A stretch of DNA of 60,000 nucleotides from Owenia fusiformis (taxonomy: Eukaryota; Annelida; Polychaeta; Sabellida; Oweniidae): positions 32,514,867 through 32,574,866 of the forward strand of contig CAIIXF020000008.1 in assembly GCA_903813345.2 (NCBI GenBank). The letters are read 5' to 3'. A model generated the notes under the pieces. It was not told the DNA's origin. It made no database searches and was given only the letters and a program-made list of their open reading frames with translations. Below are positions 49,701 to 60,000 of the stretch, in pieces. Within the stretch, counting starts at the first letter, position 1, and each line of letters begins with the position of its first letter. The position numbers were made by a program, and so were the translations under genes.

Positions 49701-50303
49701 CATGTTATTGTAACATACTAGGAGAATGGGCATTATTACTCTAAAACTGTTCTGCAGGGGGCCTTTTGAAGATTGATAAATTAACATGGGGCTTAATGTA
49801 GGTTTTTATAGTTTTTAACGGCTAAATATGTCAAAAATAAGAAATTTTCGGAAATGTACCTGTTTGATTTTTTTAAAACCAATATATCAACTATAGAAAT
49901 CTGCAATATTAGAAAATTCTACAGTGGAATTTTTGAGAAAATGACACTTTAGTAAAGCCACATTGATAGGCATTTATAATGGCAGCCAATGGGGAATTTC
50001 CAAAATTGAAACGCCAATATCTTATTTTCAAGATAGTCATGTTATTATAACATCCTGGGAATATGGGCTTTCTTACTCTAGAACTGTTCTGCAGGGGGTA
50101 TTTTGAAGATTGATAAATCAACATGGAGCTCAATGTAAATATGCAAATTTTCGGAGGACTGCTATTATCAACTGAGGCCAGTTTTCAACACCACTTTGTC
50201 AGATATCAAAAATATATGTATTAATGACACTTAGGTCAAAAAATTGTGCTTTATATATAGCAAGTGCAATTCAAGGGTTTTATTGCCTTAACTGGCTCCA
50301 CTA
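46726..50303. mobile_element. foldback element with ~370-bp tandem units in both arms
   Basis: The left arm carries units marked by agaacagttttagagt near 46928, 47300, 47667 and 48040 (372, 367 and 373 bp apart). The right arm carries the inverted mark aactgttctgcaggggg near 49371, 49747 and 50083. The tips are inverted relatives: tagtgg.g.cagtta with attgcacttgctatatata at 46726-46785 and 50245-50303. Arms of about 1.6 kb meet near 48400-48480. There is no ORF. It sits in the intron of the BtaA-like pseudogene and is itself interrupted by a PIF-type MITE. Confidence 0.85.
48710..49201. mobile_element. PIF/Harbinger-type MITE nested in the foldback, TTA TSD
   Basis: Ends caccccagtcacatttccta and gcgacaaatgtgattcaggtg, with TTA at 48707-48709 and 49202-49204. 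It has the opposite orientation to the copy at 46144. Neighbouring foldback units show the unoccupied site (ggacactttagtaaagcc near 49569 and 49941). Confidence 0.92.
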
Positions 50304-50601
50304 CAACTCAAATATATGATATGTAAATAAGGCCGTTAACACGAACAGAATAAACAGGTAAATGTACTTGTTTCCTGTCAGTCAGTGTAACCCCCCTTAC
50401 CCAGCTCTATAGCGCGGTATAAGGTGACCTGATTACGCAAATGAGAAGACCCCGTTGGCTTCCCGTCAGAACAATCAAAACGGACGCGGACAATCTTCGT
50501 TTTTATTGTTGTTTCTCAACATTTCGTGACCAAAATTCACTAAACTATAGGAAGTATGTTACATTGTAAGCTATAAGGATGAATTGATTTTACTTACCCT
50601 A

Positions 50602-51385
50602 CTATCACACCAAACTAGTTCGCACTACGTTCTCGAAAACGGGCTTCAACTGTGTACGAACGGACTGGACGTACTTAGAACAGTTTAGGGTCTATTTGCA
50701 TACTTCATCAAACGTACTCGAACGGATAGGTCCTCTAGAACTTAGCATGCTCAAAATGTTCTCTTGGTCGTCATTTTCTACAATTAGAACGAGTGATAAC
50801 CTACTAACGACGAGCTGGACGTACTACGAACGGAATCGTCGTACTTCAATCCTACTAGAGACGTTTTTACAACGAGTTGAACTGTCTGAGGACGTATTGA
50901 GAACGAGGTAGAACTAATTGCAAACGGGTTAAAACTGATTAAGAACGTATTTATCAACGAGTTAGCAAAAATATAGCTATCACAACAAGCAAGTTGCCAC
51001 TGCGTTCTTCAAAACTGTTTTTAAACTGTGTGCGAACGGAATGAACGTAGCTACAACGCTCTACGGTCTGTTTACGAGCTTCATGGACTTTTCCGGACGG
51101 GGAATGTGATTTAGAATTTTGAATCGATTCAAAATTTGATGGCGACCATACCGTTCTGTAATCAGGTCATGATGACCTTCTTGACTAAGGGACGCGTTAT
51201 ACGACGTTGCACACCGACGTGGTGCGCTGAACGATCTGCGAATGAGATGGACGTATTGAAGACTGTTTATGAACGAAGTAGCTAATTATTTTAAACATAT
51301 TTCCCGACCACAGCCAGATTGAGCTCGTTTTACGACGTTTTCGTAGGACTGGCCAGAACGGCTAAGAACTAGTTTGGTGTGATAG
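50602..51385. mobile_element. 784-bp element with perfect 20-bp TIRs, class unknown
   Basis: ctatcacaccaaactagttc at 50602-50621 has its exact reverse complement at 51366-51385. The interior is ORF-free but rich in gaacg/acgtac words. A G homopolymer abuts the right end. No target duplication was recognised. Confidence 0.8.
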
Positions 51386-52794
51386 GGGGGGGGGGGGTTA
51401 CCAATCACCAACATGAGCTGGCATATTCAGCTCTGGACTTCATGTCCAAAGGGGGGTAAGACACATCGTCAGAATCAAATTCACGTTATCGCACCACTAA
51501 TTTAATTGATTGATAGAACAGTATACGGTAAACGGCCAAGGCCAAACGCCGAATATATTGAAATTGCGAACGAGGAACGTTCCGGGTATCACGTTCGCCC
51601 TTGGTCTGGCTTGGACGTTCGAATTTTTTCTGGCAATATTTTGATTGATTATATTTTTATTGTTTTCTTATTAATGGTGAATAAATATCGACATGTTATT
51701 ACACGATGCTTATTATTACAATGATGATTTTTTAGAATAATATCGATATGGAAAGAGTTAATACATTGATGAAAATCAAATCTGGTGATAGAATTCTAAC
51801 CGTCGCTGCCAATGGATCACACGCCCTTTCAAAGCTACTTGCAGACCCAAAAGAAGTGATCGCGTTAGATGTCAGCGCCCCTCAACTTCACATGGCTAAG
51901 TTACAAGCAACTGGAATGGAACTTCTATCCAGGTCGGACTTTTGCACACTGATAGGTATAAATAGGAGAAAAATCGCTAAAAGCGAGAGGCTTGAACTTT
52001 ATGAACATATTAGAAGCGCCCTGAAACCCGAAACTAAAGCATATTGGGACAAATGTTTGAATTACATTGAAGATGGTTTACTTTATTGCGGCAAGCAAGA
52101 TAGAATAGTCAATGAGTTCTCGAAGTCAAGACTTCCTGAGATACATGATGACTCAACGATCAAACAGTACCTTGAATTGGGTGATGATATGGGCGAGCAG
52201 CTTAGATTTCACAATGAGATTTGGAATTCAAAACCTTGGAGGAAAGAATATACGAACATGCGTAATAAATTCGCAGCCCCGGTGTAGGACCCTCTAGACG
52301 ATGATATTAATTCTAATTTGGCATTCTTGAAGCAGTATGATAGAATGATACAACACGTCCCAAATAATACAAATGAGTTTTTGGAGGCATTGCTCACAGG
52401 CGACATAAGTGGAAAATGTCGACTGCCCGCATACTTAAGAGAGGGAAATTATGAATTTATAAAAGAGAGACTCAATAGATTGACTTGGATTCAGGCAGAC
52501 ATTGCAGAATATATTTGCGATGTTACACAAAGAAAGAATGCCTCAAAATATGATGGAATTAACTTTTCAACTGCTCCTATCTACATGCAAAAAACTCCTG
52601 ATAAATTGAACACGATAATGAATAATGCTGCTGCAATATGCAACACTGGTTCAAAGCTTGTATATTACACTGCCAGGGAATTCAAGATATTCTTTCCGGA
52701 TGAGATGATGGATAAACTGATAAAGTATGATGGCCAGGATGATACATTTACATTTGGACTCAACTTTATACCGACGATGGCAACCGTATTGTGA

Positions 52795-53210
52795 TTCAAG
52801 AAAATGACACTGATTTTCAAAGGATATCTGGACCATAATTTAGTACATCGACTGTGGTCATTTATAAACTAAATCACAAGGTTTTAAAAATCCATCAGCT
52901 GTAAATATATATATATATTGTATCATAATGTAAATCGCTAATTGTACATGTAATGACTCATAGATATATGAACATGTATAGAATGTTACTCTCCTTATAT
53001 ACTACTTGCATTATAAAATTATGTTAATAAAAACATGGACACATACTGGACAATGAAACGTATCAAAATGATTTTTTAAACATCGTTATTCTTAGGAAAA
53101 CCTCATCCAGAAAATGGTACACGATTTTACTGAGCTATAGATAAAGATAATTTCCAGTAAAGAACATTATTCACGAGGTCTAACAAGCTTGTATAAGAGC
53201 AGTTCACATT
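52795..53210. other. 3' flank of the pseudogene, then non-coding
   Basis: The first ~60 bp (gattttcaaaggatatctgg, accataattt) match the DNA after the stop of the - strand BtaA-like gene. A short TA run lies at about 52907-52919. Confidence 0.6.
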
Positions 53211-53340
53211 GAATTACTCAGATGCGAGTAGGTAGTTACCGGTTTCGCCACCAGGTGGCTGATTCGGGGGAAATAACATGGCAGAGTATTACAAAATTCC
53301 CTTAAACTTGAATATGCATCAGTTTTAGTGGTTCACAATC
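53211..53340 (+). repeat. uninterrupted copy of the repeat at 2977-3515 (hAT empty site)
   Basis: Reads gcgagtaggtagttac where the 2.98-kb copy has ctagtagg, the MITE, and ctagtagg again. Contains ccaccaggtggc at 53248-53259, a match to the CCASYAGRKGGC form of the vertebrate CTCF motif. Confidence 0.85.
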
Positions 53341-53837
53341 GGTTCAGAATCGGTTCTGCATGATAAATCTCTCTGACAGCGTATTTAGCACCAATTTAAA
53401 AATAGTTTCAAGTCGAAATGATTCTCCATTCATATATATTCCTAAAAATTGTTATTATTTGTGTTGATAATTATATAAAATATGATATTACATGTACAAC
53501 ATTGAAATCCCCTTTCCGTATCGAGGTTCCCCTTTAGTAATCAAGAATATCTTCGCATGACTTCTTCCTTCTTTCCATGCACGCTAAATCCTTCAATTAT
53601 TCAATCCTTTCATAAGAAACAACAGTAAAATTAAGTGCTGACACAACATCTAATGGATTTTATCGGGATAAAATGCAATGGGGGGCACAAACATCAAAAT
53701 GTCGACCAACCAATTGTAAAACATAAATCGTGACAATAGAAATAAAATAGTTTATGTGTTAATAAATATTATCATTCATATACATCGGGTCGTACGTTAC
53801 ACTCGTTATTGTCACTACTGTCTATAAACAAAACAGA
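53341..53837. other. 3' flank of the receptor gene
   Basis: No features were recognised. It probably holds the 3' UTR of the - strand gene that follows. Confidence 0.4.
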
Positions 53838-56800
53838 TCATACTAAAGAAACTGGCATCCCGTTTTCCTCATAGGTTTCAAATAAGCATTCTTTACATTT
53901 ATTTGTATCTTCCTCCCTAACGGAAGTTTGATTTATATAAATGTCAGAGCGAGATTCATTATCATTTGCTTGATTTTCGTGCTCCTTATTTTGGAAATCA
54001 CTTGGAATAATATCGTCCGCCTTATTCAGGGATTGTCTATTTTGAAAGGCTGCCCTTTCGGGGCTGAGGTCAAGGCCACTCGCACTGATGACATCTATTG
54101 AGCGATCTTTGTTTTCCCGCCATTGCGATAACTTAAGATTGGAGAGGGGTTTTTCACCGTGTCTTCCTCGAGGAATGGACCTATTGGCTGTTATATTCTC
54201 CAAACCAAATAGTTCATCTTTGTCAGATTCATAAAACTCAGACAAATTGCTTTTATATTCTGATTCCGATTCACTCACACAACGTGGCTTTAGATTAGCG
54301 TTCTTTGTAGGTATAGTTGTTGGACTAGGGTCTTTTAAGCTTCGATCTTGAGACTGGAGACCGAGGTTTGATGTTGATTTTTTGTGATAAACTCCAGACG
54401 TGTAGGTCGGCAACTGAAAGTTTTTAAGTAAATATATTATCATCATAATACCTTATTGTATTATAAATATCAGGTTAAATGAGTGCTCTGATTATACACT
54501 CCGACAGAGCCAAATTCGCCGAAAGAACATTGTTTCTTGTAAAATACACGCGTGCTGATTCAGCACTGTAAATGACAACAACAATGAACACAAGATGGGA
54601 TAGGAGTTCGCCATAAAGTACAGTATTATTCTTACTTCTAGTATACCATACAACTCTCCACCAACAGGCGGGTCTCGATGAGGCTTGGTTCTTAGTGTTG
54701 CATTATTGAGAATATTCCCGTAGTTGTCTCCTTGATTAGGCTCCCATTGGCCCGAGTGTCGCCTACGACACAGAACGATTGTGACAATAATGGCAACAAT
54801 GAAGACGATCATAAGAACACCCGCTGAAAAACAAGACATTTAGCAAAATGTTTATTCCCTTTCGGGTTAACATTTTGGTATCGTCCTTTGCACTTAGCGA
54901 AACTGTATACACAGACAAATTGTGTACAGTATAGTAGTATTAGTATTACATACCAGCAAAGGATCCATGCAAAATGTATATCCATGCAATGAACAGTATG
55001 CAATACTATGATATTAAATGTAAATGGATTAAGCAGTAAGGTTGAGTTGACCACATTATAAGTTATTGAATGATTTGAAGTGCAATACAGGATATATTCT
55101 GGTCGAGAAATTCCGTATTGGAACGAGACGAAGTCGAGTGCCAATACAGAATATCGAGACAGAATATATCCTGTATTGCACTTAAACTCATTCAATAACG
55201 TTTTTATCGTATGATCCTCCGTACCAATATTTTCTGTATTGCGACGGAGATGATCAACGGGAACAATCTCAGTAGCAATACAGATTGGTACAGCACAAGA
55301 ACTGACCAATCAGAGAGCTTCATTTTACAGATCATACGATAAACAAGTATATTGTCAATCGACTGTATTTTCTATCTTTGATCTGTGGATAGAACATCGT
55401 ACTTTATTCTTATTTTCACATGAAAACAATATGAACTTAATCCGCCATCGGGATTTTAATGTAGAATTTTTTCTCTCAAACTTCTCATTCCATGTATTTT
55501 TGTCATGTGTCAAAATGATACTATATCTTGTACAAGGCGTGGTATATAATAAAGGACCGGGAAATAATATTTGTATCATATTATCTTTTTCAAAGTAACT
55601 CTTTTTGCTAGGGTTTTGGATGTGAGATCAAAAGCAAGCATTAATAGATCAGATTGCAATCAAATTATGTGAAATACATTTTCGTATGACTAATTATGCG
55701 AACATGTTTTATCTTACCCACTACTCCCCCGATCTGGGCGTTGTGTTTTTCTGGATCGAGGTTTTGTTTGGAATGATCCCCACCGAAAGCAGTTCCGTTA
55801 AAAGCAGATGACATGTCTGCTTCAAATGATGACATCAGAGACAGAGACATAGCAAGCGAATCTGTCATAGAAACGCTTGAAAGGGCATCCACATGAGATG
55901 AGGGCATCGTGTTCGGAGTGAAGGACGTGATATTCATTAAAGGAGTTTTATGCCATGAAATACTTTGATTCCATAAATTTGGTGAAAAAGAACCATTTTC
56001 TACTGAGGTTGATGATGTCAGATTAAAAGTTTTAGTTGGTGATATGGATGAGCTTAAGGCAGGATATGACGTAAATAGTTCAACTGTCGTTGACATTAAA
56101 GCATCTAAAGAAAGACCAGGGGAGGACGTTGATTCAAGCATTGAAGTTGGCTGAATTTGAGTTCTCATCGAGGTACTATCTAGAAACAAATTTGAGCTTT
56201 GAAAAGGGTTTGATACAATCAATGTTTCAGCTTGATATGACAGAGATGATAAAGGTGTCGATAATAATGAGGTTTTAGATATGCTATCTGACAATGGAAA
56301 TGACGCAGAAGGATCGGACAAAGTTGGCATAATTGATGACTCTAATATGACAGAAGACATAGATGAATCATATAAAGTAGGAATCACCGAGGGCAATGGT
56401 GATGATTCTGCAATTGTTTCATTGAGGGCTTTTTCCACAGCAGGACAGAACATGTCCTCGACTACAACATCAGCATCTGGAACAAAGTAAAAAGTATTTT
56501 AGTCTAGTTTAAACCACAGTTGTTTTCTTTGATTGATTCTTATTTTATATTATATTTATCTTCCACTACATATGCGATATAAGACCCGGATGTCTAATTT
56601 CTCTTTCGGGAAATATGTATACTTACTGATACGAGAACACGCTGTAGTGATAGCTTCGAGGACTTGTGATCTAGAATATGGTTGACCATATTTGTTCAAA
56701 ATAATCACAGACAACAGCGAATAGTCATCTTCTGACATTGACCCGATTGTGAAAATAACAACCTCGCTCTGATTCTGATTGGTTGAACGTTTTGGCCTAC

Positions 56801-58621
56801 GATGTAAACCCAAAGGCTCTCCTACCATATTGACGTGGGACATAAAAAATGTTTCGAATTCCGAGTTAATGTCTTGAGAATCTTCTTCAGTCGTATTTGC
56901 TGTAACATTAAGTGTAATGATCTCTTGATTGTGTACACATGTGATATTATACACTCCTGTATCGGGCATATAAGGTATACACGTCTCGTTATGTCTGCAA
57001 GATGTATTGGTGCACGATTCAAAGACAGTTTGACAAAATTCTCCAACAAATCCTTCCTTGCATTCACAATAAAATGAGTTGTGTTCATCGATGCATTTAC
57101 CATTCCCGTTACAAAAATTGTCCTCACAATCGTCTGCATTGTCTGTGCAGAGATATCCTTCCCAGCCGACGGTGCAGATACAAGTAAACTTCTCCAAAGA
57201 TGATTGGTTTGCAATACATAAGCCATCGTTAAAACACGGGAAGTTCAAGCATGGGTTATCAGGTCTTGCGTCCACTTCACAAAGCTCTCCTTGTAGGCCT
57301 TCCAAACAATCACATTGGAAGTCATTTACCATATCAATACACTTCATGTCACTTTTACAAGGATTTGCTATCGTATTATTGAGGTAGTCAGTATGTATGC
57401 AGTCATCATTAGGGTAACATGTTCTCCCATCGCCTTTAAAACCATCATGACAATCACAGACCAAAGATCCATTCGCTGACATACATCGACCATTTTTACC
57501 ACACGTTGTGTTACCACATTGCTTTGAAGGGTGGACGAATATGGTGAAGTTTTTCTCACTGAGCTGATTTGAATTGACATCTGTCATTTTAATTGTCAAA
57601 CTTACTGATGGTTGTTCATCGAAGTTAATTGTACGCATTAGGGATAGCTTATTTCCTGTGATATTGAATGTTTTCTCAATCTGGTCAACCTCAAATGTTT
57701 TTCTGCTGTCAATACGACCATTATGTTTTAACTGTCCAATTACAGTTCCAGCGGTGCTGTTTTCCAAAACAACGTCATTCGACAAGTTAAAATCAAAGCT
57801 TGTGTTGTGTTTTTTGAATGTCAATCTAATCGTTTCATTGAAAGACATTGGCGGATTCCCATTGTCAAAACTCATGATTTCTAAATCAATGTAATCACCG
57901 AGTACCTGTCCAAACGATGCCAGATCTACTTTGCATACCAACTGATCACCGTTCACAATCTAAAATATATGACAAGATTTCATATGAGTCCCAATGGCCC
58001 TAAACACCCTGTTTGGTTTAGAATGTGATCCAGCAGACGATAACTGCATTAATACTATATGTGAAATGGTATGTCTCATTTAGAATAGCATTTTTAATAT
58101 TATTATTCACTGTCATATTCCTCCCCCTCCCCCTTGATTGGTTCATGTTCAATGCATGACTATAGGAATATATACTGCTCAAAAAGGTTAAGGACCAGTG
58201 GTTTTCATGGTTTACATGTTAACCCCCATATTTGTTTGAACGACTATTTTACAAACTAGGCTTGGAATAAAAGAAAACCCAGTATAGTAAATATTTGCAA
58301 ATATTGGTTGTTTTGAAAGATGAACAAGTGTTCACCTCTAGAGAATGATAATTATATTTGCATAATATAAGCAATATATATAATTGATTTGAATTGAGAT
58401 ACATGTAATCTTTTAATCAAAAAAAACAAATAAAATACCTCAAAAATAAAATGATATCCTCCAATGACAATGTACATATGAACTTGTCCAATATCTGGAT
58501 CACTTGTAGTCAAGGTTCCAATGACGTCACCATTAACCGTTTCGATGGTGACAACATGGTTGCCGGAGAGACCGATACTAGTTGGTGGTTCATTCACATC
58601 TGTTATATTGACAACCACGCT
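53838..58621 (-). CDS. cadherin/EGF/mucin-like single-pass receptor, 3' half (6 exons in window)
   Basis: Exons in transcript order are 58621-58439, 57959-56627, 56476-55718, 54823-54636 and 54413-53838, all with GT..AG borders and consistent phases (0, 1, 1, 0). The first two form a cadherin repeat (VNITDVNEPPTSIGLS, SDPDIGQV, then LEIMSFDNGNPP). EGF modules follow: CGNTTCGKNGRC..CDCHDGF, NPCLNFPCFNDGLC and CEDNFCNGNGKC..FYCECKEGFVGEFC, with two further Cys-rich modules. A possible SEA-like stretch holds RRPKRS, a furin-type site. The third exon is about 250 residues of Ser/Thr/Pro-rich stalk. The fourth holds the membrane helix AGVLMIVFIVAIIVTIVLC followed by RRRHSG. The last is a charged tail of about 190 residues. 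It is an adhesion or signalling receptor by architecture; no specific orthologue is claimed. The 5' exons must lie beyond 60000. (Five coding exons are certain; a sixth was not found.). Confidence 0.85.
55062..55342. repeat. intronic palindromes (two adjacent)
   Basis: gttattgaatgatttgaagt..ttccgtattgg (55062-55123) pairs with ccaatacagaat..attcaataac (55141-55199) around aacgagacgaagtcgag. Next, tttatcgtatgatc (from about 55204) pairs with gatcatacgataaa (to about 55342). They lie in the intron before the membrane exon. Confidence 0.82.
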
Positions 58622-58683
58622 CTAAAACACATACAGTGCATGTAGTTGCCTAATACTGCCGACGCTTCTGATAAACCTAAGTA

Positions 58684-58825
58684 ATGCATGGGTCACATTT
58701 GCTCTGATTCATCGGGCGGCGGCCGGTCGATTCAGTATTTTGTACAAATCTGAATACAATTTTGAACAAAATACTCAATCGGCCGGGCGCCGGCCGATGA
58801 ATCGGAGTAAATGTGACCCAGGCAT
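58684..58825. mobile_element. 142-bp MITE with ~40-bp TIRs
   Basis: Left atgcatgggtcacattt and right aaatgtgacccaggcat ends continue inward into inverted ctcgattcatcgg / ccggccgatgaatcgga blocks. A diverged relative lies near 45228. No clear target duplication. Confidence 0.8.
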
Positions 58826-60000
58826 AAGATCTGCATATCAAAATTGTCATGTTGAGTGTGTAATCGAACAAACATGATCGCATTTCATGGAATACGTACT
58901 ATACAAAATAAGCGCAAATCTTTGCAATTAAAAGAAAGTTTTTAAGTTTTGTGAGAACAAACTGATCTTATTATCATTTATCCTAGAATGCATTCATATT
59001 CGACAATTTATAAAACATACGCATTGATGAAAACATTAATGGACATATCAAATTATGAAATATTACTTCGATTAAATTGTACCATGCATCCAGTGTGTCT
59101 AGACTATAAAATACCAAAGTGATGCCATAAACGCAGATTGGAAATCGCTCGGGAAGCATTTATAGATAAAACAAACGTGGCATTCTGTACATTTTGTTGT
59201 CATATTGAATTTATCATCCCTTGAAACTATTCATGAAACGCACTTACAATTTAAAAACTGACGATCACGTTGACACGATCATTACCCGTAAGCACCAAGC
59301 AAGTTACAAGCAAGGGCTTATTTAATACCCGGGGCTTAGTTGTGTACCGAACGAAACGAGAAACGACACGACACGACATACCCAGAACCGAAACTAAATT
59401 TGGAATGGATACAAGTCTGGTTTTGCATCTAAAGGATTTCAGGATGAAACGAATACCAGCACAATTGCCAACGACAATATAGCACGTTTTGAAAGTGAAA
59501 TAAAAAAAGTTAAAGTCATTTATTAGTTTGCAATTTCAAACTCAAACAGGTGTTACAACAGTACTACTAGTTTTGTTGGTCTCTTTGAGATAAAGTCTGT
59601 ACAAGAATATTGTATTAAATAAATCTACCAGGCTATCGTGACAATAGCCTAGAGAAGCCCATTGCGTTCATAAATTGCATTTACGTCCAAGTCACGTAAG
59701 CGTATATATGGTGAAATTGTATTCTCTAAAGTAGCACTGCCTATGGAGCTAGCTCATAACCACCAGCAATGTTGATTTGGATTTGCATTTGGAGTTCTAT
59801 CTAAGAATTATAGCATTAGCAAATGGCAGGTACCAATGGTTGATATTGATAAAGTACGATGTATTAGCTTAGATGAGTCGAGTGACAACAAGTCTATTAA
59901 TACGGATTGGTTCGACTATTTAGATTTACAATTTGAAACTTAGGATGTTATTTAAAAATGGACAGTGATTATTACAAAAGTACATATTTTAATCTCTCGA
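58826..60000. other. non-coding; presumably intron of the receptor gene
   Basis: 59308-59380 (tatttaatacccggggctta, gttgtgtaccgaacgaaacga) matches 46030-46085, a dispersed repeat. No further cadherin exon was recognised. Confidence 0.45.

Larger units (their letters stand above)
45611..52794 (+). pseudogene. BtaA-like duplicate with one in-frame TAG and TE-filled intron
   Basis: Exon 1 is 45611-45751 (47 codons, MSLLSAFRSMPYQK..EEVLFSQ, donor gtaggt). Exon 2 is 51736-52794 (acceptor ttttttag, NNIDMERVNTLMKIK..). Splice positions and phases are identical to the - strand copy. The coding sequence is about 85-90% like it by eye. The only lesion is TAG at 52285-52287, where the other copy has the Tyr codon TAT (FAAQVYDPPDD); the frame is open again afterwards to the normal end. 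Intron conservation makes this a DNA-level duplication, not a retrocopy. The intron is about 6 kb against 0.8 kb in the partner, because of the elements at 46144, 46726 and 50602. The first 140 bp after the stop also match the partner's 3' flank. Readthrough or a truncated product cannot be excluded. Confidence 0.8.

Noticed and set aside
1-60000. CRISPR arrays, operons or bacterial-type promoters
   Set aside because: The window is eukaryotic; direct repeats are minisatellites or transposon units without spacer structure.

Overview
This is a window of animal nuclear DNA. Genes are split by GT..AG introns, long stretches are AT-rich and non-coding, and there is a cadherin/EGF/mucin-type membrane receptor, PAN/Apple-domain exons, and a dense mix of LINE fragments, MITEs and foldback elements. 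The style fits a marine invertebrate (a lophotrochozoan such as a mollusc, or an invertebrate deuterostome), but nothing seen here fixes the phylum.

Genes that can be supported: (1) a four-exon AlkD-like DNA alkylation-repair glycosylase, + strand, 6540-9102, with all four active-site positions at the family spacing; (2) a single-exon 641-codon ORF of unknown family, + strand, 13048-14973; (3) a coiled-coil exon plus a PAN/Apple exon, + strand, 24491-25849, with a second near-identical PAN terminal exon at 29321-29562; (4) an exon with a premature stop from a repeat-associated gene family at 30740-31377; (5) a terminal exon with one zinc-finger-like motif, - strand, 32886-33074; (6) a BtaA-like (DUF3419) SAM-dependent aminocarboxypropyltransferase, - strand, 37113-39132, and (7) its inverted, head-to-head duplicate, + strand, 45611-52794, which has one in-frame TAG and an intron swollen to about 6 kb by transposable elements; (8) the 3' half of a large receptor gene with a cadherin repeat, EGF domains, Ser/Thr-rich stalk, transmembrane segment and cytoplasmic tail, - strand, 53838-58621, whose 5' exons lie beyond the right edge.

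Mobile DNA takes up much of the rest. There is a decayed LINE with three in-frame stops directly downstream of the AlkD gene (9.25-11.5 kb), and a young 5'-truncated L1/Tx1-like LINE with a poly(A) tail and perfect 17-bp target duplication (19.4-20.95 kb) inserted in a palindromic element. Other elements are a hAT MITE with a perfect 8-bp target duplication and a paralogous empty site 50 kb away, TA-flanked mariner-type long-TIR MITEs, PIF/Harbinger-type MITEs with TTA/TAA duplications, and two foldback elements whose arms carry tandem arrays (about 300-bp higher-order units at 42.2-43.4 kb and about 370-bp units at 46.7-50.3 kb). Several minisatellites and near-perfect palindromes are also present.

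The most distinctive locus is 37.1-52.8 kb. A BtaA-like gene was duplicated in inverted orientation with its intron, upstream DNA and 3' UTR; one copy stayed open, the other gained a stop and its intron filled with transposons.
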